In this document: positions 18,488 through 26,346 of the stretch, one piece after another
Numbering within the stretch: the first letter of the stretch is position 1
Layout: the number at the start of each line of letters is the position of its first letter
NCBI GenBank assembly: GCA_030682715.1
Contig: JAUXNQ010000009.1
Coordinates: forward strand, 1-32,417
DNA length: 32,417 nucleotides
DNA from: Methylotenera sp.
GTDB taxonomy: Bacteria; Pseudomonadota; Gammaproteobacteria; Burkholderiales; Methylophilaceae
Direction: 5' to 3'
The notes under the pieces: model-generated
The model's database searches: none
What the model was told of the DNA's origin: nothing
The model's input: the letters and a program-made list of their open reading frames with translations, nothing else
Translations under genes and position numbers: made by a program

Positions 18488-18558
18488 AACTATTTTCAAT
18501 CTGTATTTTTAACCTAGGTAAGTCATTATTTGATTTATTATTAGTTGGAGGATGTATC

Positions 18559-19236
18559 GTGGCACAAACCCAAATGGCATTAGACTCATTAGATTTCGAC
18601 GCAACTGTTGCTTTAGCAGCTAAAGTTGCTCCACACGTGGATATTTTAGAAATTGGTACACCATGCATTAAGCATAACGGTATCAAATTGCTTCAAACAC
18701 TACGTGCTAAGTTCCCAAACAACAAAATCTTAGTTGACTTGAAAACAATGGATGCTGGTTTCTACGAAGCTGAGCCATTCTACAAAGCTGGTGCTGACAT
18801 TTGTACAGTATTGGGTACTTCAGACATCGGTACAATCAAAGGCGTGATTGATGTAGCTAATAAATACGGTAAAAAAGCACAAGTTGACTTGATCAATGTT
18901 GCTGATAAAAAAGCACGTACACAAGAAGTTGCAAAATTAGGCGCGCATATCATTGGCGTGCACACTGGTTTAGATCAACAAGCTGCTGGTCAAACACCAT
19001 TCGCTGACTTAGAGTTGGTTGCTAGTTTAAACTTAGGTCTTGAAATTTCAGTTGCTGGTGGCGTTAAAGCTGCTACAGCTGCACAAGTACGTGACGCTGG
19101 CGCAACAATCATCGTTGCTGGTGCTGCAATCTACGGCGCTGCTGACCCAGCTGCTGCTGCTGCTGAAATCACTGCAATCGCTCATGGCGGCTCTACAGGT
19201 GGTTTGTTCGGCTGGATCAAAAAATTATTTAGTTAA
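18559..19236 (+). CDS. hps: 3-hexulose-6-phosphate synthase (ribulose monophosphate pathway)
   Basis: Condenses formaldehyde with D-ribulose-5-phosphate to hexulose-6-phosphate, the carbon-fixing step of methylotrophs using the RuMP cycle. The 225-residue protein belongs to the OMP decarboxylase-like TIM-barrel superfamily. The DxKxxD metal/catalytic signature is D60-K62-D65 (LVDLKTMDAG), and the sequence stays highly conserved through GVHTGLDQQAAGQTPF and AGGVKAAT. GTG at 18559 has a strong GGAGGA site at 18547-18552. Codon use is strongly biased to the set also seen in tuf, implying very high expression. After the normal end of the barrel (about 207) it has an extra Gly-rich linker and a short amphipathic tail. 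No isomerase gene (phi/hxlB) is adjacent. It has its own promoter-like region and terminator inside the his cluster. Confidence 0.96.
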   Translation: MAQTQMALDSLDFDATVALAAKVAPHVDILEIGTPCIKHNGIKLLQTLRAKFPNNKILVDLKTMDAGFYEAEPFYKAGADICTVLGTSDIGTIKGVIDVANKYGKKAQVDLINVADKKARTQEVAKLGAHIIGVHTGLDQQAAGQTPFADLELVASLNLGLEISVAGGVKAATAAQVRDAGATIIVAGAAIYGAADPAAAAAEITAIAHGGSTGGLFGWIKKLFS

Positions 19237-19262
19237 TATCTGTAAATCTAAGTAGTTAAATG

Positions 19263-19295
19263 AAAAACCCCAGCTTTAAAACTGGGGTTTTTTTA
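19263..19295 (+). terminator. Strong intrinsic terminator after hps
   Basis: AAAAACCCCAG (19263-19273) pairs perfectly with CTGGGGTTTTT (19282-19292) around an 8-base loop, and the T-run continues. It makes hps a monocistronic unit or sharply reduces readthrough into hisB. Confidence 0.95.
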
Positions 19296-19382
19296 TTTTA
19301 GATTTTAAATTCATCATGTAGCTATGTGTTACAACCTTTTAATGGGTTAAAATGCAGGCTGATAATATAAAGCATTAGACTT

Positions 19383-19970
19383 ATGCGTAACGCTAAAATT
19401 ACTCGGAACACTTTAGAAACCCAAATTGCAGTGAGCATCAACTTAGATGGCACTGGCGTTTCTCAATTTAACACTGGCTTAGGCTTCTTGGATCATATGC
19501 TAGACCAAATTGCCCGTCATGGCATGATGGATATTGAAGTGAATGCTAAGGGCGACTTGCATATCGATGCACATCACACGGTTGAGGATATTGGTATTAC
19601 GCTTGGTCAAGCATTTGCCCAAGCTGTTGGGGATAAAAAAGGTATTCGCCGTTATGGGCATGCTTATGTACCATTGGACGAGGCGCTATCAAGAGTGGTG
19701 CTAGATATTTCTGGACGTCCAGGATTGGAGTTCGGCTGTACATTTACCCGTGCTGCCATTGGTAGTTTTGATGTTGATTTGGTACATGAGTTTTTCCAAG
19801 GTTTTGTTAACCATGCTAACGTTACTTTGCATATTGATAATTTAAAAGGTCACAATGCTCACCATCAAGCTGAAACCATATTTAAAGCCTTTGGGCGCGC
19901 ACTACGTATGGCCGTAGAGCTAGATGCACGTATGGCTGGGATTATGCCGTCGACCAAAGGTAGTTTGTAA
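19383..19970 (+). CDS. hisB: Imidazoleglycerol-phosphate dehydratase HisB
   Basis: Dehydrates imidazole-glycerol phosphate to imidazole-acetol phosphate, using manganese. The 195-residue monofunctional form lacks the N-terminal histidinol-phosphatase domain of the enterobacterial fusion. Metal-binding motifs [11 protein letters not shown] (about 64-74) and [18 protein letters not shown] (about 158-175) are present. It follows the hps terminator by some 87 bases, so it needs either readthrough or a promoter of its own; I see only poor -35/-10 pairs there. It opens the hisBHAFIE group. Confidence 0.95.
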   Translation: MRNAKITRNTLETQIAVSINLDGTGVSQFNTGLGFLDHMLDQIARHGMMDIEVNAKGDLHIDAHHTVEDIGITLGQAFAQAVGDKKGIRRYGHAYVPLDEALSRVVLDISGRPGLEFGCTFTRAAIGSFDVDLVHEFFQGFVNHANVTLHIDNLKGHNAHHQAETIFKAFGRALRMAVELDARMAGIMPSTKGSL

Positions 19971-20019
19971 GTCTGCCATCGTGCAACCTTGAGAAATGAC
20001 CTTAGGCCGTATTTAAAAT

Positions 20020-20682
20020 ATGAGTACAATTGATATTGCAGTAGTTGATTATGGTATGGGTAACTTACGCTCAGTGTCAAAGGCGCTGGAGCATGTTGCA
20101 CCTACTAAAAATGTAGTCGTAACTAGCAGTCCTGATGATGTTGCAAAAGCGTCACGTGTTGTATTCCCTGGGCAGGGTGCTATGCCAGATTGCATCAGGG
20201 AGTTGGATGCACGAGGTTTGCGAGCGGCTGTATTAGATGCGGCTCAAAACAAACCGTTTTTAGGAATTTGTATTGGTCTTCAGATGCTATTTGAGCACTC
20301 AGAAGAGGGTAACGCTGCTGGCCTAGGTTTGTTTAAAGGTAGCGTAAAAAGATTTGCCACTGAAGATATGTTTGACAGTCTAGGTGAAAAGTTGAAGGTG
20401 CCTCATATGGGTTGGAATCAGGTGTATCAACATCGAGCCACGGATGCTAATCAACACCCACTTTGGCATGGTATAGAAGATGGTGCCAGATTCTATTATG
20501 TACATAGTTACTATGTGCAGCCAGAAGATGACAGTATTGTGGCTGGATTCACCCATTATCCTAATCGGTTCACTTGTGCTGTGGCTAAAGATAATTTATT
20601 TGCAGTACAGTTTCACCCAGAAAAGAGTGCTCACGCTGGCTTGCAATTGTTGAGTAATTTTGTCAACTGGGCACCTAAGTAA
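20020..20682 (+). CDS. hisH: Imidazole glycerol phosphate synthase glutaminase subunit HisH
   Basis: A class I glutamine amidotransferase that releases ammonia for HisF. In the 220-residue protein the oxyanion/nucleophile region FLGICIGLQMLFE holds Cys84, and VQFHPEKS provides His199 and Glu201 of the triad. The YGMGNLRSV N-terminus is typical. HisF, its barrel partner, is encoded two genes downstream with hisA between. The Shine-Dalgarno site is weak. Confidence 0.95.
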   Translation: MSTIDIAVVDYGMGNLRSVSKALEHVAPTKNVVVTSSPDDVAKASRVVFPGQGAMPDCIRELDARGLRAAVLDAAQNKPFLGICIGLQMLFEHSEEGNAAGLGLFKGSVKRFATEDMFDSLGEKLKVPHMGWNQVYQHRATDANQHPLWHGIEDGARFYYVHSYYVQPEDDSIVAGFTHYPNRFTCAVAKDNLFAVQFHPEKSAHAGLQLLSNFVNWAPK

Positions 20683-20752
20683 GTTAGCCATACATAATAG
20701 ATAGCAGCTTTTCTTCTTTTTAACTTTTTCGTTTATAAAATTAATTTTTACT

Positions 20753-21493
20753 ATGTTAATTATCCCAGCAATTGATTTAAAAGATGGTCACTGTGTCAGA
20801 CTGAAGCAAGGTTTGATGGAAGAATCAACCGTATTTTCGGAAGACCCAGGCGCGATGGCTAGGCATTGGGTAGACCTTGGAGGCAAGCGTTTGCACCTTG
20901 TGGATTTAAATGGCGCTTTTGCAGGTAAGCCTGTGAACGAAGGCGCGATTAAATCTATTGTCAGCGCTGTCGGTGGCGATATTCCAATCCAATTAGGCGG
21001 CGGTATTCGAGATTTAGATACTATTGAACGTTATTTGGATAGCGGTATTGATTATGTCATTATCGGTACTGCCGCAGTCAAAACGCCAGGCTTCTTACAT
21101 GAGGCTTGCTATGCTTTCCCTGGGCAGATTATGGTAGGTCTAGATGCTAAGGATGGTAAGGTTGCCATTGATGGCTGGTCTAAACTGACAGGCCATGATG
21201 TCATTGACTTGGCAAAAAAATTCGAAGACTACGGTGTTGAGTCGATTGTATACACGGATATCGGTCGTGATGGCATGTTAACTGGTGTCAATATCGAGGC
21301 CACTGTGGCCCTAGCACAAGCCTTGACAATTCCAGTCATTGCTTCTGGTGGCGTCACAAATTTAGAAGATGTTAAAAAGCTATGTGCGGTAGCCAGTGAG
21401 GGCATTATTGGCACCATTACAGGCCGTGCGATTTATGAAGGCACCTTAGACTTTGCGGCAGCACAGAAGCTTGCTGATGAGTTAAGTGCATAA
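20753..21493 (+). CDS. hisA: Phosphoribosylformimino-AICAR-phosphate isomerase HisA
   Basis: A TIM-barrel ketol-isomerase converting ProFAR to PRFAR in histidine synthesis. The 246-residue chain starts [15 protein letters not shown] with the catalytic Asp8, has the first phosphate site IQLGGGIRD, the second-half Asp in VGLDAKDG and [12 protein letters not shown], and the second phosphate site ASGGV. The ATG at 20753 follows a pyrimidine-rich stretch with no recognisable Shine-Dalgarno sequence. It is 10 bases before hisF. Confidence 0.95.
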   Translation: MLIIPAIDLKDGHCVRLKQGLMEESTVFSEDPGAMARHWVDLGGKRLHLVDLNGAFAGKPVNEGAIKSIVSAVGGDIPIQLGGGIRDLDTIERYLDSGIDYVIIGTAAVKTPGFLHEACYAFPGQIMVGLDAKDGKVAIDGWSKLTGHDVIDLAKKFEDYGVESIVYTDIGRDGMLTGVNIEATVALAQALTIPVIASGGVTNLEDVKKLCAVASEGIIGTITGRAIYEGTLDFAAAQKLADELSA

Positions 21494-21503
21494 GGTTTAG
21501 CTG

Positions 21504-22271
21504 ATGGGATTAGCCAAACGTATTATTCCTTGCTTGGATGTCACTAATGGCCGTGTAGTAAAGGGCGTTAACTTTCTAGAGCTAAGAGATGCTGGTGATC
21601 CAGTAGAGATTGCTAGACGTTATGATGAGCAAGGGGCAGATGAGCTTACTTTTTTAGATATTACAGCAAGCTCAGATAACCGAGGCCTTATTCTGCATAT
21701 CATTGAAGAAGTGGCGAGTCAGGTATTTATTCCACTAACAGTAGGTGGCGGTGTGCGTGAGGTTGAAGATGTGCGCCGTCTGCTAAATGCAGGTGCTGAT
21801 AAAGTGAGTATCAATACAACCGCAGTGCTTAACCCTAAAATGGTGCAAGATGCCGCTGCTAAGTTTGGCTCACAGTGTATTGTTGTAGCTATCGATGCTA
21901 AAAAGGTAGATAACCAACTATTTGAGTGGGAAGTGTTTACGCACGGCGGGCGTAAGGCAACGGGTTTGGATGCAGTTAAGTGGGCCGAGTATATGGTGAG
22001 CCTTGGTGCTGGAGAGTTGCTGGTCACTAGCATGGACAGAGATGGCACCAAAATTGGATTTAATAATCCGCTTAATAAGGCCATTAGTAATGCAGTAGAA
22101 GTGCCGATTATTGCTTCAGGTGGTGTAGGTAATTTGCAGCATCTAGTTGATGGGGTTAAAGAAGGTGGTGCTGACGCAGTGTTAGCTGCAAGTATTTTTC
22201 ACTATGGTGAATATACGGTAAGGCAGGCAAAAGAGTACATGGCACAACATGGCATTGAAGTTAGGCTGTAA
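21504..22271 (+). CDS. hisF: Imidazole glycerol phosphate synthase cyclase subunit HisF
   Basis: The TIM-barrel cyclase that uses ammonia from HisH to convert PRFAR into imidazole-glycerol phosphate and AICAR. In 255 residues the catalytic Asp11 is in [15 protein letters not shown] and the other in [13 protein letters not shown]; the phosphate-binding loops GGGVR and ASGGVGN are present. TAAGG at the end of hisA (21491-21495) serves as ribosome binding site. A 95-base gap with a notable inverted repeat follows before hisI. Confidence 0.96.
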   Translation: MGLAKRIIPCLDVTNGRVVKGVNFLELRDAGDPVEIARRYDEQGADELTFLDITASSDNRGLILHIIEEVASQVFIPLTVGGGVREVEDVRRLLNAGADKVSINTTAVLNPKMVQDAAAKFGSQCIVVAIDAKKVDNQLFEWEVFTHGGRKATGLDAVKWAEYMVSLGAGELLVTSMDRDGTKIGFNNPLNKAISNAVEVPIIASGGVGNLQHLVDGVKEGGADAVLAASIFHYGEYTVRQAKEYMAQHGIEVRL

Positions 22272-22300
22272 TAGTCTTAAAGTTAAATACTTTCAGAGTT

Positions 22301-22363
22301 ATACCTTACTTAGGTTGTACTCTAAACATGTAAATTAAACAGAAGTTTCAATAGGTAAGGTAT
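22301..22363 (+). promoter_or_regulatory. Predicted RNA hairpin masking the hisI ribosome binding site
   Basis: ATACCTTACTTA (22301-22312) is complementary to TAGGTAAGGTAT (22352-22363), 12 pairs with a single G·U, separated by a 39-base loop. The 3' arm contains the TAAGG Shine-Dalgarno sequence of hisI, four bases before its ATG at 22367. If it forms, it would block hisI initiation. It may respond to translation, a protein or transcription speed; the trigger is unknown. Confidence 0.5.
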
Positions 22364-22366
22364 CGG

Positions 22367-22753
22367 ATGAGTTGGTTAGATGAAGTTACTTGGGATGCCA
22401 ATGGTCTTGTTCCTGTTATTGCTCAAGAGTATGACACTGGCCGTGTGTTGATGTTCGCATGGATGAACCGTGAGGCTTTACAGTTAAGTAGTGAAACCAA
22501 TCGAGCCGTCTACTGGTCAAGGTCGCGTAATCGTTTGTGGCATAAGGGCGAAGAGTCTGGCCATGTTCAAAAGATACACGAAATTCGCTTAGATTGCGAT
22601 GAGGATGTAGTTTTGCTTAAAGTTGAGCAGGTTGGCGGCATAGCCTGTCATACTGGTAGGCATAGTTGCTTCTTTAAAATCTTAAAAGAAGATACATGGG
22701 TGGTAGACCAGCCTGTCATTAAAAACCCTGATGAAATATATAAGCATGAGTGA
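22367..22753 (+). CDS. hisI: Phosphoribosyl-AMP cyclohydrolase HisI
   Basis: Opens the purine ring of phosphoribosyl-AMP, the third step of histidine synthesis; a zinc enzyme. The 128-residue product has the conserved [11 protein letters not shown] and [21 protein letters not shown] segments, the metal site [10 protein letters not shown] and the zinc Cys pair in [10 protein letters not shown]. It is the stand-alone form, not fused to HisE. The Shine-Dalgarno AGGTAAGG (22353-22360) lies inside the predicted hairpin. Its stop overlaps the hisE start region. Confidence 0.95.
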   Translation: MSWLDEVTWDANGLVPVIAQEYDTGRVLMFAWMNREALQLSSETNRAVYWSRSRNRLWHKGEESGHVQKIHEIRLDCDEDVVLLKVEQVGGIACHTGRHSCFFKILKEDTWVVDQPVIKNPDEIYKHE

Positions 22754-23078
22754 TGATATGAATGATGTGTTAACTCGACTTTCAGAGTTGTTGGAGCAGC
22801 GCAAATCTGCAGACCCTGCATCGTCTTATGTTGCAAAGTTGTACGCTAAAGGAATGGACAGTATTCTTAAGAAAGTAGGCGAGGAAGCCACGGAAACTGT
22901 GATTGCCGCCAAAGGTGGTAATAAAGATGAGATTATCTATGAAACAGCCGACTTATGGTTCCATACGATGATTATGCTGGCGAAAGCAGACTTAAAGCCA
23001 CAAGATGTTTTGTTGGAGTTGGCTAGGCGAGAAGGTTTGTCGGGTATTGATGAAAAAGCCAGTCGCAATGAAGATTAG
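22746..23078 (+). CDS. hisE: Phosphoribosyl-ATP pyrophosphatase HisE
   Basis: Hydrolyses phosphoribosyl-ATP to phosphoribosyl-AMP and pyrophosphate, the second step of the pathway; an all-alpha MazG-like fold. The conserved core is [28 protein letters not shown] with the metal-binding EExxE-type residues, then [13 protein letters not shown]. The ATG at 22746 overlaps the end of hisI by eight bases; ATG codons at 22731 and 22758 are also in frame, and the latter gives a family-like start ([13 protein letters not shown]). The exact start is uncertain. Confidence 0.92.
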   Translation: MSDDMNDVLTRLSELLEQRKSADPASSYVAKLYAKGMDSILKKVGEEATETVIAAKGGNKDEIIYETADLWFHTMIMLAKADLKPQDVLLELARREGLSGIDEKASRNED

Positions 23079-23153
23079 TGCGACTTATTCAAAAGATAGC
23101 TTAAGTTCCATGATTCTTTGGTTGATATAAAGCTGAAAATTGAAAGAATAAAG

Positions 23154-23492
23154 ATGAGTACTGATTGTATTTTTTGTAAGATTGTTCAAGGCGACATCCC
23201 GTCAAAGAGAATTTATGAAGATGACGATGTGATTGCTTTTCATGATATACATCCTATTACTAAAGTACACTTCTTAATTGTACCCAAGCAGCATATTGAA
23301 AGTTTGATAAGTTGCGGTTCGCAACATCAGGCACTATTGGGTAAGATGTTATTGCTAGCGCCTGAGTTAGCTAAACAACAAGGATTGACTGGTTTCCGCA
23401 CGATGATTAATACTGGGCGCGAGGGCGGTCAGGAAGTGTTCCATATACACATGCATGTGTTTGGTGGCGGCAATACATTACCTAAAACATAG
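23154..23492 (+). CDS. hinT: HIT-family purine nucleoside phosphoramidase HinT
   Basis: A small histidine-triad hydrolase of adenosine phosphoramidates and acyl-adenylates. The 112-residue protein has the N-terminal CIFCKIVQGDIPS with its CxxC pair and the triad motif HIHMHVFGG near the C-terminus. The frame continues upstream to a TTG at 23118, but the ATG at 23154 gives the standard N-terminus (MSTDCIFCKI) and has a GAAAG site nearby. The hisIE-hinT-tatABC order is common in betaproteobacteria. Confidence 0.92.
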   Translation: MSTDCIFCKIVQGDIPSKRIYEDDDVIAFHDIHPITKVHFLIVPKQHIESLISCGSQHQALLGKMLLLAPELAKQQGLTGFRTMINTGREGGQEVFHIHMHVFGGGNTLPKT

Positions 23493-23521
23493 TTTAAACA
23501 TATTTATTAAGGAGATTTACA

Positions 23522-23872
23522 ATGGGAATCGGAGCTTGGTGGCATTGGTTAGTAGTTTTACTCATTGTGGTGCTCGTGTTTGGTACAAAAAAACTTCGTA
23601 ATATTGGTAGTGATGTTGGTGGCGCAGTAAAAAACTTCAAAGATGCGGTTAATGATGGTAAAAATGCTGCTGCTGATACACCTGAACAAGCGCAAGTTGC
23701 AAATAGTTCAGTTTTAATTGAGGGTGAGGCTGTTGAGGTTGCTGCACCTAAGCCAGCGCCTAAAAAAAGAGCACCAGCAAAACCCGCAGCTAGTAAGGCA
23801 GTGCCTAAAGCAAAGTCGACAACTGTAAAAAAGGCCCCCGCAAAAGCTAAAGCCACTACTGCCGCTAAATAG
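23522..23872 (+). CDS. tatA: Sec-independent translocase subunit TatA with long basic tail
   Basis: TatA oligomerises to make the passage for folded proteins in twin-arginine export. Residues 1-21 form the short membrane helix ([15 protein letters not shown]), followed by the [10 protein letters not shown] hinge and an amphipathic helix to about 48. The 116-residue chain is longer than most TatA proteins: residues 75-116 are almost entirely Ala, Lys and Pro, like a histone H1 tail. AAGGAG at 23509-23514 is a strong ribosome binding site. It is first of tatABC. Confidence 0.95.
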   Translation: MGIGAWWHWLVVLLIVVLVFGTKKLRNIGSDVGGAVKNFKDAVNDGKNAAADTPEQAQVANSSVLIEGEAVEVAAPKPAPKKRAPAKPAASKAVPKAKSTTVKKAPAKAKATTAAK

Positions 23873-23925
23873 CTGCATGGAATATTAAGCTATGGGCGCA
23901 TCATTCGTAATAGGATCTAGGCAGA

Positions 23926-24282
23926 ATGTTTGATATTGCATTTTCTGAGTTAGTTGTCATTGCGATTGTTGCACTTATCGTGATAGGCCCTGAAAGATTA
24001 CCTAAAGTAGCACGCACGATTGGTACAGTGGTCGGACGTATGCAACGGTATATGACACAAATTAAAGATGAAGTGAATCGTGAGTCGCGTTTTGCTGAGT
24101 TGCAGAAGCTTCAGCAAGAGATTCAGCAAGCAACGGACAGTGCGCAGTCAGGTTTTAAGGGTGGTGCTAATTATCTGGCGGACACAGTTGGCACAGATAA
24201 CCAGAATACAATTCAGGAAGTTGATGACACGACAGCCTCTGCTATAAAACCTCAAGAACCCCACTCTCCAATTAAAGATTAG
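23926..24282 (+). CDS. tatB: Sec-independent translocase subunit TatB
   Basis: TatB forms with TatC the receptor for twin-arginine signal peptides. The 118-residue protein has the MFDIAFSELVVIAIVALIVIGPERLPKVART pattern: an N-terminal membrane helix with Glu8, then the conserved GPERLP hinge and a long amphipathic helix (about 25-65). It is shorter than the E. coli protein (171 residues) because the variable tail is short. It lies between tatA and tatC, 8 bases before the latter. Confidence 0.95.
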   Translation: MFDIAFSELVVIAIVALIVIGPERLPKVARTIGTVVGRMQRYMTQIKDEVNRESRFAELQKLQQEIQQATDSAQSGFKGGANYLADTVGTDNQNTIQEVDDTTASAIKPQEPHSPIKD

Positions 24283-24290
24283 CGCCCGCT

Positions 24291-25031
24291 GTGACACCTA
24301 CAGAAAATTTCATTTCCCACTTAATCGAGTTAAGAAACCGTTTACTACGTATCGTAATAGGTTTTATTGTTGTTTTTATTCTGCTGTTCCCATTTGCAAA
24401 TGAAATTTACGCATTACTTGCTGCGCCATTGTTAAGCAAGCTTCCGTCTGGCGGTCAGATGATTGCGACGGCTGTCACTACACCGTTCTTTGTGCCAATG
24501 AAGGTTGCGATGATGGCTGCTTTTGTACTTTCATTGCCGCATACTTTATATCAAGTTTGGTCATTCGTTGCACCAGGCTTATATGCCCATGAAAAGAAGT
24601 TGATGGTACCTATCATTGTGGCCAGTAGCTTTTTGTTTCTTGCCGGTATGGCTTTTGCCTATTTTCTCGTCTTCCCAGTGATATTTGGGTTTATTGTGGG
24701 CACTGCGCCTGAGGGGGTTGCAGTGATGACTGATATAGGTAATTACTTAGATTTTGTCATTACGCTGTTCTTTGCGTTTGGGTTGGCATTTGAAGTGCCT
24801 ATTGCCGTGGTAATAGTAGTGCGTTTCGGATGGGTAACAATAAGTGCGCTACAAGAGGCGAGAGGTTACATTGTTGTCGGCGCGTTTGTCATTGGGGCTG
24901 TAGTGACACCGCCAGATGTGATTTCACAATTCATGCTTGCAGTGCCAATGTGGCTGCTTTATGAGTTGGGTATCGTTGTGGCAAGATTCACTACAAAGGA
25001 AAGTGAACCTAAAATTTTACCGCCAGCTTGA
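24291..25031 (+). CDS. tatC: Sec-independent translocase subunit TatC
   Basis: The core receptor of the Tat system, an integral membrane protein with six helices. The 246-residue product shows the N-terminal signal-binding region FISHLIELRNRLLR with the conserved Glu (residue 13), the FxxPMKVAMM region, and FEVPIAVVIVVRFGWV with the functionally important Glu near 168. GTG at 24291 is the start. Its stop is only six bases from the end of the convergent protease gene, with no terminator between. Confidence 0.96.
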   Translation: MTPTENFISHLIELRNRLLRIVIGFIVVFILLFPFANEIYALLAAPLLSKLPSGGQMIATAVTTPFFVPMKVAMMAAFVLSLPHTLYQVWSFVAPGLYAHEKKLMVPIIVASSFLFLAGMAFAYFLVFPVIFGFIVGTAPEGVAVMTDIGNYLDFVITLFFAFGLAFEVPIAVVIVVRFGWVTISALQEARGYIVVGAFVIGAVVTPPDVISQFMLAVPMWLLYELGIVVARFTTKESEPKILPPA

Positions 25032-25037
25032 GTCGGT

Positions 25038-26210
25038 TTATTCCATCGCCATTGCAGGTTTTGGACGCTTGCCGATCACGATTGTAATGTCAACCATAGC
25101 GCCAGCTCGAATAATTTGCACCGTCGCCTTTTGATTTGGTTTTAATGCTGCGATTAAATTAAGCATGGTTCCACTGTCTTTAACCGCTTTACCTTCAATT
25201 GCCACCAATATATCTCCAGCACGGAGACCAGCTTTATCTGCTGGACTATTTCTCAGTACGCCCGCAATTAGAGCGCCTTGTGCTTTGTTTAATCTGAATG
25301 ACTCTGCTAGCTCAGGGGTGATATCCTGTGCCTCAATGCCAATCCATCCGCGAGTAACATTGCCTTGCGCTACAATTTGTTCCATCACTTGTTTAGCTAA
25401 TGTAGTTGGGATTGCAAACCCAATTCCCATAGAGCCGCCACTGCGTGAGTAGATTGCACTGTTGATACCAACCAGATTTCCCTCTGTATCGATTAATGCA
25501 CCGCCTGAATTGCCAGGGTTAATCGAGGCATCTGTTTGTATGAAGTTTTCATAAATATTAATTCCTAGATGGCTACGACCAAGTGCGCTAACAATCCCTT
25601 GAGTCACTGTTTGCCCTACGCCAAATGGATTGCCAATCGCTAATACTACGTCACCGACATTTAATGAGTCTGAGCTGGCAAAAGTAATTGCAGGTAAATT
25701 ATTGGCATCTACTTTAATAAGCGCTAGGTCTGTGTCTGGGTCGGTACCTACTACTTTAGCGGTCATTTTTCTGCCATCAGATAAAGCGACTTCAATAGCA
25801 TCAGCGGTGGCAATCACGTGGTTGTTGGTTAAAATCAAGCCTTGTGTACTAACGATAACGCCAGAGCCAAGGCTATTTTCAGTTTGTGATGGAATTTCTA
25901 GCTCATCTAGCTGATCGCCAAAAAAGTGGCGAAATGCAGGATCATCTAGAAAATCCTGATGAGGACTAACGCGCTGTTTTTTACTGGTGAAGATATTCAC
26001 AACAGCAGGCATGGCTTTTTTCGCTGCTAGGCTGTATGAGTTGGAAGGGGTGGTGGCTGAAGCAGGCTCTGCTTGTTTTACAACGACCACAGGCTCTCTG
26101 AAGTTAAGGAGATTGGGGTAGAAAATGCGTGAAGCAAATATTAAAGCCATGCATATGGTGGCTGCTTGCGCAAAAATTAGCCATAATCTTTTATGTAGCG
26201 AATTGTTCAT
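25038..26210 (-). CDS. Membrane-anchored DegS/AlgW-like serine protease (HtrA family)
   Basis: A periplasmic trypsin-fold protease held by an N-terminal membrane segment (about 9-30). In the 390-residue form the triad is His131 (LTNNHVI), Asp161 (DTDLALIKVD) and Ser235 (GNSGGALID), with one PDZ domain at about 285-375. One PDZ and a membrane anchor resemble DegS or AlgW, which start envelope-stress signalling by cutting RseA/MucA, rather than two-PDZ DegP; the target here is not known. The frame reaches a TTG at 26246, but the ATG at 26210 gives a better basic-then-hydrophobic N-terminus. It is divergent from nif3, an arrangement seen next to petABC in related bacteria. Confidence 0.9.
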   Translation of the reverse strand: MNNSLHKRLWLIFAQAATICMALIFASRIFYPNLLNFREPVVVVKQAEPASATTPSNSYSLAAKKAMPAVVNIFTSKKQRVSPHQDFLDDPAFRHFFGDQLDELEIPSQTENSLGSGVIVSTQGLILTNNHVIATADAIEVALSDGRKMTAKVVGTDPDTDLALIKVDANNLPAITFASSDSLNVGDVVLAIGNPFGVGQTVTQGIVSALGRSHLGINIYENFIQTDASINPGNSGGALIDTEGNLVGINSAIYSRSGGSMGIGFAIPTTLAKQVMEQIVAQGNVTRGWIGIEAQDITPELAESFRLNKAQGALIAGVLRNSPADKAGLRAGDILVAIEGKAVKDSGTMLNLIAALKPNQKATVQIIRAGAMVDITIVIGKRPKPAMAME

Positions 26211-26346
26211 TTTATAATTCTTAGTATGGTAATTAAATTTAATCAAAGTTGCTTTAGTATCTCAAATACATCTCACCTAATGATTTTTGATATTGCGGCA
26301 GTAATCTTGAAAATCAATAGCCTAACATTTTAAAGGTCTCAAGCTT

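Noticed and set aside
21719-22084. A 121-codon minus-strand frame inside hisF
   Set aside because: It is a shadow of hisF with no recognisable domain.
23494-23856. A 120-codon minus-strand frame opposite tatA
   Set aside because: It results from the Ala/Lys-rich repeat composition of the tatA tail; tatA has clear family motifs and a strong ribosome binding site.
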